Source: CBDCKR01 sp964572045 (lineage in GTDB: Bacteria > Gemmatimonadota > Gemmatimonadetes > Longimicrobiales > Gaopeijiaceae). From it: DNA of 64,000 bases. Under the pieces are notes generated by a model. The model was not told where the DNA came from. It searched no databases and worked only from the letters and a program-made list of their open reading frames with translations. The position numbers and the translations under genes are program-made. Shown piece by piece: positions 26,723 to 35,941 of this stretch. Position 1 is the first letter of the stretch; each line of letters starts with the position of its first letter. Location of the stretch: positions 1 to 64,000 of the forward strand of contig CAZNEI010000008.1 in the NCBI GenBank assembly GCA_964572045.1. The letters run 5' to 3'.

Positions 26723-28135
26723 TCAGTGGACGCGCAGCTTCCCTACGCCGCTCCTCTTGATGGCCGTGCGCGGCGCGCCGGTTCGGTCCACAGCCAGGTC
26801 CACGATCCAGTCAAACGATTCAGGAATCGCTTCCAGAACGTCGCCCCGGCAGAAAAGGAGGATCTTCGGCACGCGTGAGAGCAGGCTTCGAAGGAGCCCA
26901 GCTGCGCGAATCCTCATCTCAGGCTCTAGGCGGTCGAAGGTATCGCCAAGGAGAACCTCCTCGAATGCGATCCTGTGGTCGGCGCCAAGATCGATGAGCG
27001 CGAGCCGAAGCGCGAAGAGGTAGGCCGCCACTTCTTCGTCGGAATTCGGCCGCCGGGAGCCCTCGTCCCGCACGACCGTCGGCTCCCCGTCCGCCGTGAG
27101 ACCGATCCCGAGCACGCCGCCGCCGGTGAGGCGATTGAGGTATCGGCCCGCCCTGGCCGCCAACGAATGCTCGGCGTCCCCGATGAGCCTCTCCCTGAGG
27201 GCCTCCAGGGTGCGGCGGCGGCGCTCCTTGTTCTCGTCATGCGGCTGGCCCCGATTCCGGGGTCGCGCCGAGCTCTCGCGGGCCGACGAAGCGCCTGTTG
27301 ATCCGAGGGCCAAGAGTGTGTCCTCGGCCTCGGCCAATTCCGGGAGCCGAGCTCGCAACCTCTCAAGTTCCTCGGCGTGTCTCTCGATGGCCGCCTGAAG
27401 AAGGATCGCCCTGCCCTCCAGCTCCTGCAGATGCGAAGGCTTGAAGTCCAGCTGCTGCCGGCGCCGCTTCCACCAACTGCCGTCCTGCACGACAGACTCC
27501 CACTCCTCGCGTAGCCCAGTCACCACAGAAGCGAATCGCTCACCGAGCAGACGATCACACGTAGGGCAGGCGGTCTCGAATCCTCCTTCTTCGAGCTGTT
27601 GAAGCCGCAGTTTCAGCTCACGAGCCCGATCGCGATACGCCAGGAGGTTGGTCTCCGCGTCCTGCCGTTCCCGGAGCCAATCCATTTTGGCAACTTCCAT
27701 GTCGCCACTCACCTCGGCCTCATCGGCTCGTAGTCCGCGGATCTCACGCTCCTTGGTTCTCACGGCTTCGGGAAGTCGACGCAGCTGGTGGACGCGAGCC
27801 CGAAGGGTTCCCACGCTTGGGTCCGTAACCTCCCCACCCTTCTCGCGGCGCCCGTCCTGCAGTGCAAGAAGCTCCGTGTCCACCCCATCGAGGCCGTAGC
27901 ACTGCGCCAGCACACGCACCACGCGACGCCACGCCTTCGCAGGTTCCGCCAAGCCGTGCCCGGCGACTAGCGTCGCCAGCCGCTCGTCACCCTCTGTCAG
28001 GCGGACGGCGAGCTGTTCGAGGATTTGGCTGCGAAATGGCCCGCTGCCGCCGACGAGCGCGACGAGGCCGGGACCCAGCTCGCTTGCGAGTCCCTGAAGG
28101 CCTGGCGACGACGTCTGCCGATCGAGGCTGCTCAA
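26723..28135 (-). CDS. SbcC/Rad50-like (YhaN-type) coiled-coil protein with degenerate ATPase motifs
   Basis: 470 aa; the apparent start is TTG at 28135 and is uncertain. The layout is Rad50-like: an N-terminal nucleotide-binding-like half, a coiled coil (about 110-190), a zinc hook CPTC (190-193), a return coiled coil (200-275, 300-330) and a C-terminal half. The ATPase motifs are eroded. The P-loop position reads GGSGPFRSQ (29-37) instead of GxxxxGKS/T. The signature region reads NSDEE (364-368) instead of LSGGE/T, and the Walker B/D-loop reads FEEVLLGDTFDRLEP (391-405) with the DE/DD pair reduced to GD. The family-typical LFALRLAL is kept. It is much shorter than SbcC (about 1,000 aa). It lies 79 bp downstream of an SbcD-like gene. 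Confidence 0.72.
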   Translation of the reverse strand: MSSLDRQTSSPGLQGLASELGPGLVALVGGSGPFRSQILEQLAVRLTEGDERLATLVAGHGLAEPAKAWRRVVRVLAQCYGLDGVDTELLALQDGRREKGGEVTDPSVGTLRARVHQLRRLPEAVRTKEREIRGLRADEAEVSGDMEVAKMDWLRERQDAETNLLAYRDRARELKLRLQQLEEGGFETACPTCDRLLGERFASVVTGLREEWESVVQDGSWWKRRRQQLDFKPSHLQELEGRAILLQAAIERHAEELERLRARLPELAEAEDTLLALGSTGASSARESSARPRNRGQPHDENKERRRRTLEALRERLIGDAEHSLAARAGRYLNRLTGGGVLGIGLTADGEPTVVRDEGSRRPNSDEEVAAYLFALRLALIDLGADHRIAFEEVLLGDTFDRLEPEMRIRAAGLLRSLLSRVPKILLFCRGDVLEAIPESFDWIVDLAVDRTGAPRTAIKRSGVGKLRVH

Positions 28136-28214
28136 TGCAAGGCTCCGCTAGGGCCGCGTCGCGGGGAGATAAGCCTCCACAAGACACACCACGTCTTCAA
28201 GGCTCTTCCGAGGC

Positions 28215-29225
28215 TCACCGAGGTGCTCCGGCAGCTTCGACGCCAAGAGTCTTGAGACGACCCCGCCGGGGCCCCTGACCGGCAGTCCGATCTTCAAGTT
28301 GGACCTCAAGGTGCAAAGCCCTCCTCCGGTATTCCGGCAACAGCCCCTGCAGCAGGTCGAGGCTCTCGGGAGGGAGCCCCTCGATTCGAATTCGCACGAT
28401 CTTCTCATCGATTCCGCCCGGCACTTCGTCGAGGACTTCCCGGATTCGCTCCCGCAACCGCCCCGGACGCTTTGGCTCGTACGGGATCGAGGCCAGAGCC
28501 ACAACGGGACGCCCGTGGATCGCGTGAAACCGAACTCGCCCGGATTCCAACTCGCACGTCAGAAAGCCCTTTTGCTCCGCCGCTTCGTCCCACGGCGTCG
28601 GTCCCACCCGTTCGAGGGAACCTGCATAGTGCGCGGCTCCCCCTACCCGGCGACAGCGATGTTCGTAGCCGAGCGCCACGTAGTCCCACTCGGAGGGATC
28701 CAACGCCAGGATAGCGTCGTCGCCTCCGTCCGTTGATCCGTAGCCGACCAGCACGTTCCAGCGGGCCTTGCGGTGGGGGGCCACCGGGGACGGTGGCCCC
28801 TGCAGCGCGGCCCGATGCGGCACGAGCGTCACGTGCAGGCCCAACTGGGAATAATACACCGAGCGCGTCGTTGCGGTCTCCGCTTCGACGAAGGCCATCG
28901 TGTCGAACGTGGCGAGGGGCCCAGGATCCCCGAGCGAGGCCGGCGTGTCGCGGGCTCCGGCAGCCAGGAGCACGGGCGTCCCTGGCAGCGCTTCCCGGAT
29001 TGCTCGAAGCCCCTGCGCAAGCGCAACCAGTGCAGAATGGGGGGGCTCTGGACGATCGAACACATCGCCAGCGACCAAGACAGCGGCGGGCTCAAGACCG
29101 ATGACTCTGTCGATCGCTCGGTGAAAGGCGCGGGCGACATCCGCCTCTCGAACGTTTCGCCCTTGCTCTATTTGGCCATACGCCCTGTACCCCAGGTGCA
29201 GATCCGAGAGGTGCGCGACCATCAC
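28215..29225 (-). CDS. SbcD/Mre11-like (YhaO-type) metallophosphoesterase with lost active-site residues
   Basis: 336 aa. The fold is evident: SDLHLGYRAYG (D8, H10) and AGDVFD (D54, D57) match motifs I and II, and the AHYAGSLERVG segment is typical of SbcD/YhaO. Motif III, normally GNHD, reads GARD (90-93). The motif IV histidine reads GYG (Tyr162 where LVAHG-type sequences have His). Motif V, normally GHxH, reads GYEH (Tyr187). So most metal ligands after motif II are gone and nuclease activity is doubtful. GTG (29225) or ATG (29222) are both possible starts; the upstream membrane-protein stop lies between them, so translation is coupled. Confidence 0.78.
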   Translation of the reverse strand: MMVAHLSDLHLGYRAYGQIEQGRNVREADVARAFHRAIDRVIGLEPAAVLVAGDVFDRPEPPHSALVALAQGLRAIREALPGTPVLLAAGARDTPASLGDPGPLATFDTMAFVEAETATTRSVYYSQLGLHVTLVPHRAALQGPPSPVAPHRKARWNVLVGYGSTDGGDDAILALDPSEWDYVALGYEHRCRRVGGAAHYAGSLERVGPTPWDEAAEQKGFLTCELESGRVRFHAIHGRPVVALASIPYEPKRPGRLRERIREVLDEVPGGIDEKIVRIRIEGLPPESLDLLQGLLPEYRRRALHLEVQLEDRTAGQGPRRGRLKTLGVEAAGAPR

Positions 29226-29908
29226 CGAAGCAGTCCCTCGTAGGGGCCTTCGGCGCTCCCTTCCTCCCGCGCCTCATCGGGCGTTGAGAGGGTCACGTCC
29301 TCGGGCACCTCCCCGGAAGCGCCGACGGGGGATTCGAGCCCCTCTCGGCCACCCTCCAGGATCCACCCGTGCATCAGAGCGGCACCCGAGAGAGTCATCA
29401 AGAGAAACAGCAATAGAGACGGGGCTCCCAGACGAGCGAGTCCGCTCGAACCCGTCACCAGGACCCCGAGCGCTCCCCCCAAAGCAGCCACGGCGCCGGG
29501 CTCGACCCGGCGGCGTGCAGTGCGGACCGTGGAGATCGCCGCGAGGAGCCGCCCGCATGCGTAGAGCGGCAACGCCGCGACGAACGCGAGCCCGAAGGCC
29601 TGGGTTGAAGCGCCGCCACCGAGACCCTCGCCCAACGTCCAAGCGACCACAAGGGCCGACGCGGCGGCGAACGCTACCAGCACCGCCAGCCACCGCCTGC
29701 GAAGGGATCTCACGGCCTCCGGTCCCTCCGAAGTGGGTCGGGCGGACAGCCCGATCCCAAAGGACATGAGTTCAACCGCGGCGATCAGGGCCAGGGAGCG
29801 AAGCATGCCCTGGCCCGTGAACAGCAACAAGGCCACGGCAACGACCGCAGCCGTGCCCGCGGCAACGCCGACCACAAAGGACGGGACCCACGCCAAACGA
29901 TTCCTCAA
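29222..29908 (-). CDS. polytopic membrane protein of unknown function, first gene of the SbcDC-like unit
   Basis: 228 aa with about six hydrophobic segments (residues 8-31, 35-56, 73-93, 100-125, 140-158 and 162-180) and an acidic cytoplasmic tail (residues 185-228). I do not recognise a family. Its stop overlaps the start of the SbcD-like gene, so the two are translated together. That coupling suggests the nuclease-like pair may be organised at the membrane (inference). Confidence 0.65.
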   Translation of the reverse strand: MRNRLAWVPSFVVGVAAGTAAVVAVALLLFTGQGMLRSLALIAAVELMSFGIGLSARPTSEGPEAVRSLRRRWLAVLVAFAAASALVVAWTLGEGLGGGASTQAFGLAFVAALPLYACGRLLAAISTVRTARRRVEPGAVAALGGALGVLVTGSSGLARLGAPSLLLFLLMTLSGAALMHGWILEGGREGLESPVGASGEVPEDVTLSTPDEAREEGSAEGPYEGLLR

Positions 29909-30980
29909 CGAGCCACCGATCTCTGCGGATCGACCTCGCTCGCAGCCTTGGCACAGTCGGGCACCACGCTCTGTTTTCCCTCTAGGGTCGCACTAGCTCT
30001 TCAGCGTGGACAAAGGCGGCCGGACGGTCCCGCCTTTCGCGGATTGTAATGATCGCCATAGGCTCCGACAACGTGAGGGGCGGACAACTTGCCGCTGAGG
30101 TCTCGGTCCCCGAGGTCTCGTCGCTGCGAGCTCCTTCAAGCATCCTTCGCTATGAAGCCGGAGGTGGACGGATGCGTGGGATCGATCGTGCCAGCCATCG
30201 GCCGCGCGGCATCCACGCCCGGGCTCTTGCCCGCCGCGTCGTTCATCCGACTCCTGCGCGCCGTCGTCACTTTACGGCTCCGGGTTGCGTTGGGTCCGCC
30301 GATCTCCGAAGCCCCGAAAGCCGCGCGACGCCGTTCTGCGGACGGCGGCGATCTCCGATCCGGGCCGGTGCTGGCTTCCAAGGGGGTGCTCGAAGCCCGC
30401 AGGGCCTCACAGCCACTCGCGAAACGCGCCTTCCGGGGCTCACCGCGCCTCGCGGTATCGGGCCGGTGATCGGCTCAGACTTGGCGGGGTGCCCTCCGAG
30501 CGGGGGAGCCTTGGTGTGGGGTTCGGGCGTGACCGAGTGAAACTGCCCCGCGCTGCACCGCCGAGGGACGTGGGGATCGTGCCCCGGGCGGAGTCGGCGC
30601 TCTTCCCGCCGGGTCGGGAATCTGATCCTATCGGACGGCACGTCCTCGTTCGCCCGGCCCGAGACACTCTCCGATCAGGAGGCGGCCCGTCGGGCTACGG
30701 AACGCCGCGGCCCAGGGAACCTCGCCGATCGGTTCTTCCACCCGGTCAGGCGGGGAGCCCCGGCGTGGCCGGATCTCCAGGGCACCCGCGGGAACCGAGA
30801 GCCCTCCTCCTCCAGGAGTCCACCGCCACCTTGAACCTCTCGGCCTGAGATGCGGGCGCCCGGGATCCTCAGGGTTTCGGTGGATGAGGGCATGACGACC
30901 TTCCTGATCACCGCCAACCTGACCTGGCTGCACGATTCTCGGATCTCATACGACTCCGCGAGAGACTGCAGGGCCGCCTC
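29909..30980. other. 1.07-kb stretch without a recognisable gene
   Basis: Several open frames exist on both strands, but their compositions are Pro/Arg/Gly-rich as expected of random high-GC reading, and none shows a family motif. A stem AAAGGCGG/CCGCCTTT lies near 30012-30037. I looked for RNase P, tmRNA and SRP RNA core sequences and found none. It may hold an unknown RNA or a fully decayed gene. Confidence 0.45.
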
Positions 30981-31871
30981 TTAGGCCCCCGCTTCCTCGT
31001 ATAGGAATCGATAGGCCTCGAAGCGTCTCGAGTCGATCTCCCCCGCATTGACTGCCTCCAGCACCTTGCAGTCCGGCTCATGTAGGTGGCTGCACCGCCT
31101 GAAACGGCACGCCGACGCACGGGAGCGGAACTCCGGGAAGCATTGGCCGAGTTCCTCTTGCCTCACACCCCAGACGCCCACCTCGCTGAAGCCCGGGGTA
31201 TCGGCCACAAACCCGCCGCACTGCATCCGGATCAAGCGGGACGTTACCGTCGTGTGTCTGCCACCGCCGCCCTTCCCACTCAACTCGCCGGTCCTGAGCT
31301 TCTGGCCAGGCTCCAGCGCGTTGATCAGGCTTGATTTGCCGACGCCCGACGGGCCCGCTAGGGCTGAGATGCCGCCGCAGACATGCTCCGCAAGAACCTC
31401 CAGCCCCTCGCCGGTCAGCGCGCTCGTCTTCGCCACGTCGTAGCCCGCAGAGGCGTAGACGCTCTCCATCTCGGCGGCCGCGGCAGCGGCGCCCTCAAGA
31501 TCCATCTTGTTGAGCACCACCACGGGTGTGACACCTGCGTACTCGCCCGCCACGAGCAGATGATCGATGAGATGGCGCCTCGGCTTGGGTCTGGCAGTGG
31601 AGACCACCACGAGAAGCCGATCCGCATTGGCGACAAGTACCTTTACCGAACGACCGCCGGACCGACTGCGGACGATGGAAGTCACGCGCGGGAGGACTTC
31701 TTCGATGACGAAGCTTGCGTCACCCGCCTCTGCAACCCTCACGCGATCACCGATGACCACCTGGTCGCCGGTCCGCTCCTCCAACTTCAGACGGCCGCGC
31801 AAGGACGCCTGCACAACCGTCCCGTGGTCGAGTGCCACGGTATACACTCCACCGCGGGCCAGGTGGACCAT
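30981..31871 (-). CDS. rsgA: ribosome small-subunit biogenesis GTPase RsgA
   Basis: 296 aa from the ATG at 31871. A longer start at 31931 sits directly at the T-run of the upstream sigma-gene terminator and is unlikely. It is a circularly permuted GTPase that checks 30S maturation. An N-terminal OB fold (VVQASLRGRLKLEERTGDQVVIGDRV) is followed by the G motifs in permuted order: NKMD (G4), TSALTGEGL (G5), GPSGVGKSSLINAL (G1), the GGGGRHTTV switch region (G2) and DTPGF (G3). The C-terminal zinc knuckle contains FRRCSHLHEPDC. It acts in the cytoplasm on the 30S subunit. Confidence 0.93.
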   Translation of the reverse strand: MVHLARGGVYTVALDHGTVVQASLRGRLKLEERTGDQVVIGDRVRVAEAGDASFVIEEVLPRVTSIVRSRSGGRSVKVLVANADRLLVVVSTARPKPRRHLIDHLLVAGEYAGVTPVVVLNKMDLEGAAAAAAEMESVYASAGYDVAKTSALTGEGLEVLAEHVCGGISALAGPSGVGKSSLINALEPGQKLRTGELSGKGGGGRHTTVTSRLIRMQCGGFVADTPGFSEVGVWGVRQEELGQCFPEFRSRASACRFRRCSHLHEPDCKVLEAVNAGEIDSRRFEAYRFLYEEAGA

Positions 31872-31940
31872 CCCGATCAAGAGGCGCACCACGAGGTGTC
31901 TGGACACCGAGCAGGGAGCCCCCGAGGCCATACGACAAGG

Positions 31941-31987
31941 AAAACCTGGCTGACCACCGCGATCGTCTCCTCGCGGGGCCAGCCAGG
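31941..31987 (-). terminator. intrinsic terminator of the group-2 sigma gene
   Basis: On the minus strand CCTGGCTG (31987-31980) pairs with CAGCCAGG (31952-31945), with an inner CCGCGA/TCGCGG stem, followed by TTTTCCTT. This is a Rho-independent terminator directly after the sigma factor stop at 32005. Confidence 0.75.
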
Positions 31988-32004
31988 CTCTTCCGAGACG
32001 CGGA

Positions 32005-32904
32005 TCACGCAGCGAACGACTCTAGCGCGTCTCCCTTGCGGCCCTCGCGAAGCCTCCGGAGTGCCCGGTCGCGTAGCTGTCGAATCCGCTCCCGCGTCAC
32101 TCCAAGTATGTTCCCAATCTCCTCAAGAGTGTGCTCTCGCTCACCCTCGAGGCCGAAATACAGCCGGAGTACACGTGCATCGCGAGCCTCCAGCGTGCTC
32201 AGAGCGTCGCCCACGGTCTCGGTGAGAAGTCGGCTTTCGACATCCTGTTCCGGCTCCGCCGCCTCTTCGGTGATGAACCGCTCGACAAGCTGAGAGTCCT
32301 CACTGTCGCCGATGGGAGCGTCGAGCCTGATTTCAGCGGCGTTAAGGGTTTGCAGCGATTCGATCAGCGCCGGCGTGAGGTTCGTCGCCGAGCTTAACTC
32401 CTCGGACGTGGGCTCGCGGTTCAGTTCCTGCTTGAGGCGCTCCTTTTCGCGAAAGATGCGCGCAAGGTCGGAAGCCCGGTTCAGAGGCACTCGAACCGCG
32501 CGGCCGTGGTTTGCCAGGGACGCGAGGATCGCCTGGCGGATCCACCAGACCGCGTAGCTGATGAACTTCACCCCTTGTTCCGGATCGAATTTCCGGGCAG
32601 CCGTCACCAACCCCACGTTCCCTTCTTGGATGAGGTCCGTCAGGGCAACGCCCCGGTTCTGGTACTTCTTCGCGACGCTGATGACGAAGCGGAGATTCGC
32701 CCGCGCCAGCTCCTGGATCGCGTCTTGGTCACCCATCTGAGCAAGCGCTCCGAGCTCCTTCTCCCTGTCGGGAGTGATGAGCTCGTGGCGACTCACGTCG
32801 CGCAGATACTGATCGAGGGCGGTCTTTTCTTCGATGCTGGCGTCGAAGCCGGCCAGAGGATTGGCCCGGCCCTTTCGTTTTCTTCGCGTCGTAGCCGTAG
32901 CCAT
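32005..32904 (-). CDS. RNA polymerase sigma factor, sigma-70 group 1/2 (RpoD/RpoS-like)
   Basis: 299 aa with regions 1.2 to 4.2 and no region 1.1. TALDQYLRDVSRHELIT is region 1.2. LARANLRFVISVAKKYQNRGVALTDLIQEGNVGLVTAARKFDPEQGVKFISYAVWWIRQAI covers 2.1-2.4, which recognise the -10 element. Region 3 follows, then region 4 with ERTLEEIGNILGVTRERIRQLRDRALRRLR-type helix-turn-helix reading the -35 element. A basic N-terminal tail (ATTRRKRKGRANPL) is present. A second factor of the same class lies at 47.4 kb. Being short and lacking 1.1, it could be either the primary factor of this lineage or an alternative one. Confidence 0.94.
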   Translation of the reverse strand: MATATTRRKRKGRANPLAGFDASIEEKTALDQYLRDVSRHELITPDREKELGALAQMGDQDAIQELARANLRFVISVAKKYQNRGVALTDLIQEGNVGLVTAARKFDPEQGVKFISYAVWWIRQAILASLANHGRAVRVPLNRASDLARIFREKERLKQELNREPTSEELSSATNLTPALIESLQTLNAAEIRLDAPIGDSEDSQLVERFITEEAAEPEQDVESRLLTETVGDALSTLEARDARVLRLYFGLEGEREHTLEEIGNILGVTRERIRQLRDRALRRLREGRKGDALESFAA

Positions 32905-32992
32905 CGAATATCTATGCTCCTAACCACTCGGGTTCTCTCTGTGAAAAGCTACCCCTCTCGACGGAATTCCGACGAAACGTAGGCAGCCTAGA

Positions 32993-33030
32993 ATTTTATG
33001 CTAATACCTGTTTTCTGTCCATATGTTCAA
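32993..33030 (-). promoter_or_regulatory. sigma-70-type promoter of the sigma gene
   Basis: On the minus strand TTGAAC (33030-33025), 18 nt, TATTAG (33006-33001), with a second AT-rich TAAAAT immediately after (32998-32993). It is the most AT-rich stretch in an otherwise GC-rich neighbourhood and lies about 95 bp upstream of the sigma start. Confidence 0.55.
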
Positions 33031-33208
33031 GCTTGGGGGATTCCCGGTCGCGGGACACACCTGGACTTCGGACGGCATGATCGCGAGGCCGGGAGAGTGA
33101 TCCGGCTGGCCGCCGGAGCGTACGCCTGAGATGCGCCGAGCAACGTAACGCCAGGCTTTCTGACGGCCGACACGAGGGCCCCGCGGCCGGAGGCGTGACG
33201 CCCTGGAG

Positions 33209-34498
33209 CTAACTCCGGCGCGTGACGCGTGTGAGGAGATCCTCCCGGTCGAGCGAGCGGCGCTCGAAGGTGAAGACGCGCAGGACGCGTGCGGTGGTGT
33301 AGAGCTCCCGTGCGAGACGCGGCAGGTCGATCAGGCCGGGCAGGCCGCCCGGACCTAGCCGCTCGACCTCCCCTGAGCGCCTCTGGACAAGGAGATCCAG
33401 CTGAAACATCGCCCGCTTGGCCGGAAAATCGATCACTACCTCACCCGGCTCCAGCCCCACCTCCTCCGCCAGTCGGTCTTCGACCGCCCTCTTCATCGGC
33501 GTCTCGGAAACGACCCAATCCTCGACGACGCGATCGCCCAGCTCCGCCGCCGTGACCTCCAGTGCCCGCTTGGGCAGTCTCCGGGCCCGGAGGGCCGGGA
33601 GCCACCGCGTCGAGAGTCGTTCCGCCACAGGGCTGTCCGCTTCATGGGCCCGGCGCGCCGTCTCATAGACCAGTTCCTCATCGGTAGGCCCGACGAGTTC
33701 TTCCGGATCGAGAATCCCGCCTCGAACGGCTTCATCCACGATCCTTTTGTAGAGTGCCGTCGCAGCACGCACACCGTGATGCCAATAGACGTTCCGGAAC
33801 ATCTGATACTTGGCGAAGAGCAGCGACTCGAGGGCCGCCACGGCTTTCTCGAGGACTCCCACCTCCGGTTTCCCGGTCTCGGGATCCGAGAGTACGGCGA
33901 TGCCCTGGAGGAGCCTGTCAACGTCAACCTCGCCATAGGGCACACCACAGAAGCGGGCGTCTCGCCGCAGGTACTCCATCTTGTCCAAGTCCAGGCTGCC
34001 CGCCACAAGGCCCCGCAGCGGGTTGTCGCTTCGCCCCCGGAGCAACTCATAGATGCGCGGGCCCGCGTCAGGTCCGATCGTCGCGAGCGCGTCGTTGAGC
34101 TCAGGAGAGTCGAAGAACCGCGAGGAGATCGCCTCGTGATCGCCGGGAAGCAGAGCCGATTCCAGCTCCTCCAGAGCGTGGGAGAACGCGTAGTGTCCGA
34201 TATCGTGCAGGAGCGCGGCGTAGGGCACGAGGCGCGCATCGTCGGTGGCCCGCTCCGAGATGCAACCCCTCTCCCTGAGCCGGCTGATCGCCGTGACGGC
34301 CAAGTGATAGACGCCGATCGCGTGATCGAATCGCGTGTGGGTGGCCCCAGGATAGACGAGGTGCGCAAAGCCAAGCTGCCGAATGTACCGAAGCCTCTGG
34401 AACGCCCGTGTGTCAACGATGCGCACCGCCGTCGCATCGAGTCGAATCGTATTCCACATGGGGTCGCGAATGACCCGGTCACCACCGTCCTGAAGCAT
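33209..34498 (-). CDS. HD-domain phosphohydrolase (dNTPase/SAMHD1-like)
   Basis: 429 aa. It opens with RDPMWNTIRLDATAVRIVDTRAFQRLRYIRQLG, the standard N-terminal segment of the family. THTRFDHAIGVYH (H59 region) and LLHDIGHYAFSH (H98-D99) then supply the HD metal site, and LDLDKMEYLRRD supplies the last Asp. It is expected to be a cytoplasmic metal-dependent hydrolase of dNTPs or related nucleotides. The C-terminal 130 residues (from about 300) are a variable regulatory domain. The start is ATG with MLQDGGDRVIRDPMW. It is flanked by long spacers on both sides. Confidence 0.9.
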   Translation of the reverse strand: MLQDGGDRVIRDPMWNTIRLDATAVRIVDTRAFQRLRYIRQLGFAHLVYPGATHTRFDHAIGVYHLAVTAISRLRERGCISERATDDARLVPYAALLHDIGHYAFSHALEELESALLPGDHEAISSRFFDSPELNDALATIGPDAGPRIYELLRGRSDNPLRGLVAGSLDLDKMEYLRRDARFCGVPYGEVDVDRLLQGIAVLSDPETGKPEVGVLEKAVAALESLLFAKYQMFRNVYWHHGVRAATALYKRIVDEAVRGGILDPEELVGPTDEELVYETARRAHEADSPVAERLSTRWLPALRARRLPKRALEVTAAELGDRVVEDWVVSETPMKRAVEDRLAEEVGLEPGEVVIDFPAKRAMFQLDLLVQRRSGEVERLGPGGLPGLIDLPRLARELYTTARVLRVFTFERRSLDREDLLTRVTRRS

Positions 34499-34855
34499 GG
34501 CCGGAAGGTTAGCGCGGGGGAGCGGCCGGCAGCAATGGCTCTTTCGGTCGGCGCTCCCTATATTCCCGAAAGAAAAGCGAAAGTCCGGAGGGTCCGTCCG
34601 GACTCAGGACCGAGTACGGGAGGCCGCGCAAGCAATGCCTTTGCGCCGCATGCCCGGACGGCACGATGACGGAGTCGGGGCAGCCCTACGGTGAGAAGAA
34701 GGAACGCAGGCGTCGGCAGGGCTTCTCGGCTTGGGTCGGCCCGGGTGGTTCGGCCGAGTCTCGTCTTCAAGTCAATGAGGAGTCGGACGGGGTCTGGGCA
34801 CGGTCATTCCTCCGAGCCTCTACAGGCTGACCCGCCCGGCCCCCGTGGCCATCTC
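34499..34855. other. divergent spacer between the HD gene and the GIY-YIG gene
   Basis: 357 bp upstream of both genes. I see an AT-richer patch (CCCTATATTCCCGAAAG near 34556) that could hold a minus-strand -10 but no matching -35. No gene is recognisable. Confidence 0.35.
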
Positions 34856-35941
34856 ATGAGCGTACCCGCCTGCGCACTCCGAGCATACGTGCGTGCCCAC
34901 GCCGAAAACCGGCCGGGTGTCTATCGGATGCTCAGTGCGGCCGGCCAGCCGCTTTACGTGGGCAAGTCGGTGCAGGTACGGACGCGTTTGCTTTCGCATC
35001 TCCGGGTGCATCACGGCCGCAAGGCCGCAACCCTGATCCGCCAGACGGGTCGCATCCGCTGGGAGTACGTCCCCAACGAACTCTCGGCGCTGGTGAGGGA
35101 GATGGAGCTGATCCAGCGCTGGCAGCCACGCTTCAACGTGCGCCACAAGAGCAAGCCCAGATACGGCTTCGTGAAGCTGACCCGTGAGGTTGCGCCGCGT
35201 ATCCTGCCGGTTTCGCGCGTCATCCCGGACGGGTCCCTCTACTTTGGCCCGTTTCCTCTCGTGGGGCGGCTAAGGCGCACGGTTCGCGAACTCGCACACA
35301 CCCTGGGGCTGAGGGACTGCTCGGCCACCACACCCGTGTTCTTCGATGATCAGCTTGACCTCTTCCCCCAAGGGAGCGCCCCGCTCTGCATGCGGGCAGA
35401 TCTCGGAACTTGCCTCGCCCCGTGTTGCGGAGCCACCAGCGGAGACGTCTATTCTCGGCGTGTTGCCATCGCTCGACGGTTCTTGGAGGGTCGGACCCGC
35501 GATCCGCTCACACGCCTGGAGAGGCGGACCGAGGAGGCGGCGCGCCGTCTCGACTTCGAGTACGCCGCCATCTTGAGGGATCGGATCTCGCGCTTTGGGG
35601 CCTTGCAGAGTCAGCTCGCCGCCTTCAGAGGCCGTATCGAAGGCTTGACGTTCCTCTATCGGATCCCGGGATTCGCCGGCGACGATCGTCTATTCCTGAT
35701 CCGTCGGGGTCGTATCCGCCGCGACTATCCGTACCCGCAGTCCGAGCGGGAGCGGAACGAGGTGACCCAGGCAGTGGAAGATGTGTACCAGAGTGCCGAG
35801 CGGGGGCCGGCGGCACTCCCCGCACGCCAGGTGGCGGAGGTCATGCTGGTGGCCCGGTGGTTCGAGCACCATCCCGGCGAACTCAACCGGACGGCCACAC
35901 CCCAGCGTTGGCTTGAGGAACCGGCCATCGGACGGCAGTGA
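34856..35941 (+). CDS. GIY-YIG nuclease with UVR domain, UvrC N-terminal-half homologue
   Basis: 361 aa from the ATG at 34856 (MSVPACALRAYVRAH). The GIY-YIG module has PGVY at 20-23, YVG at 34-36, Arg43 and the metal-binding Glu82 in REMELIQRWQPRFNV. This is followed by the UvrC-type middle region with the Cys cluster LCMRADLGTCLAPCCG and a UVR motif (RLERRTEEAARRLDFEYAAILRDRI) that would bind UvrB. The UvrC C-terminal RNase H-like nuclease and HhH domains are absent. It could make the 3' incision like Cho, or a non-canonical repair cut. Its TGA stop overlaps the ATG of the CoA-transferase, so the genes are coupled. Confidence 0.83.
   Translation: MSVPACALRAYVRAHAENRPGVYRMLSAAGQPLYVGKSVQVRTRLLSHLRVHHGRKAATLIRQTGRIRWEYVPNELSALVREMELIQRWQPRFNVRHKSKPRYGFVKLTREVAPRILPVSRVIPDGSLYFGPFPLVGRLRRTVRELAHTLGLRDCSATTPVFFDDQLDLFPQGSAPLCMRADLGTCLAPCCGATSGDVYSRRVAIARRFLEGRTRDPLTRLERRTEEAARRLDFEYAAILRDRISRFGALQSQLAAFRGRIEGLTFLYRIPGFAGDDRLFLIRRGRIRRDYPYPQSERERNEVTQAVEDVYQSAERGPAALPARQVAEVMLVARWFEHHPGELNRTATPQRWLEEPAIGRQ

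Noticed and set aside
30285..30848. 187-codon open frame in the 29.9-31.0 kb gap
   Set aside because: No start signal, Pro/Arg/Ser/Gly-rich and no recognisable motif; overlapping frames on both strands look alike.
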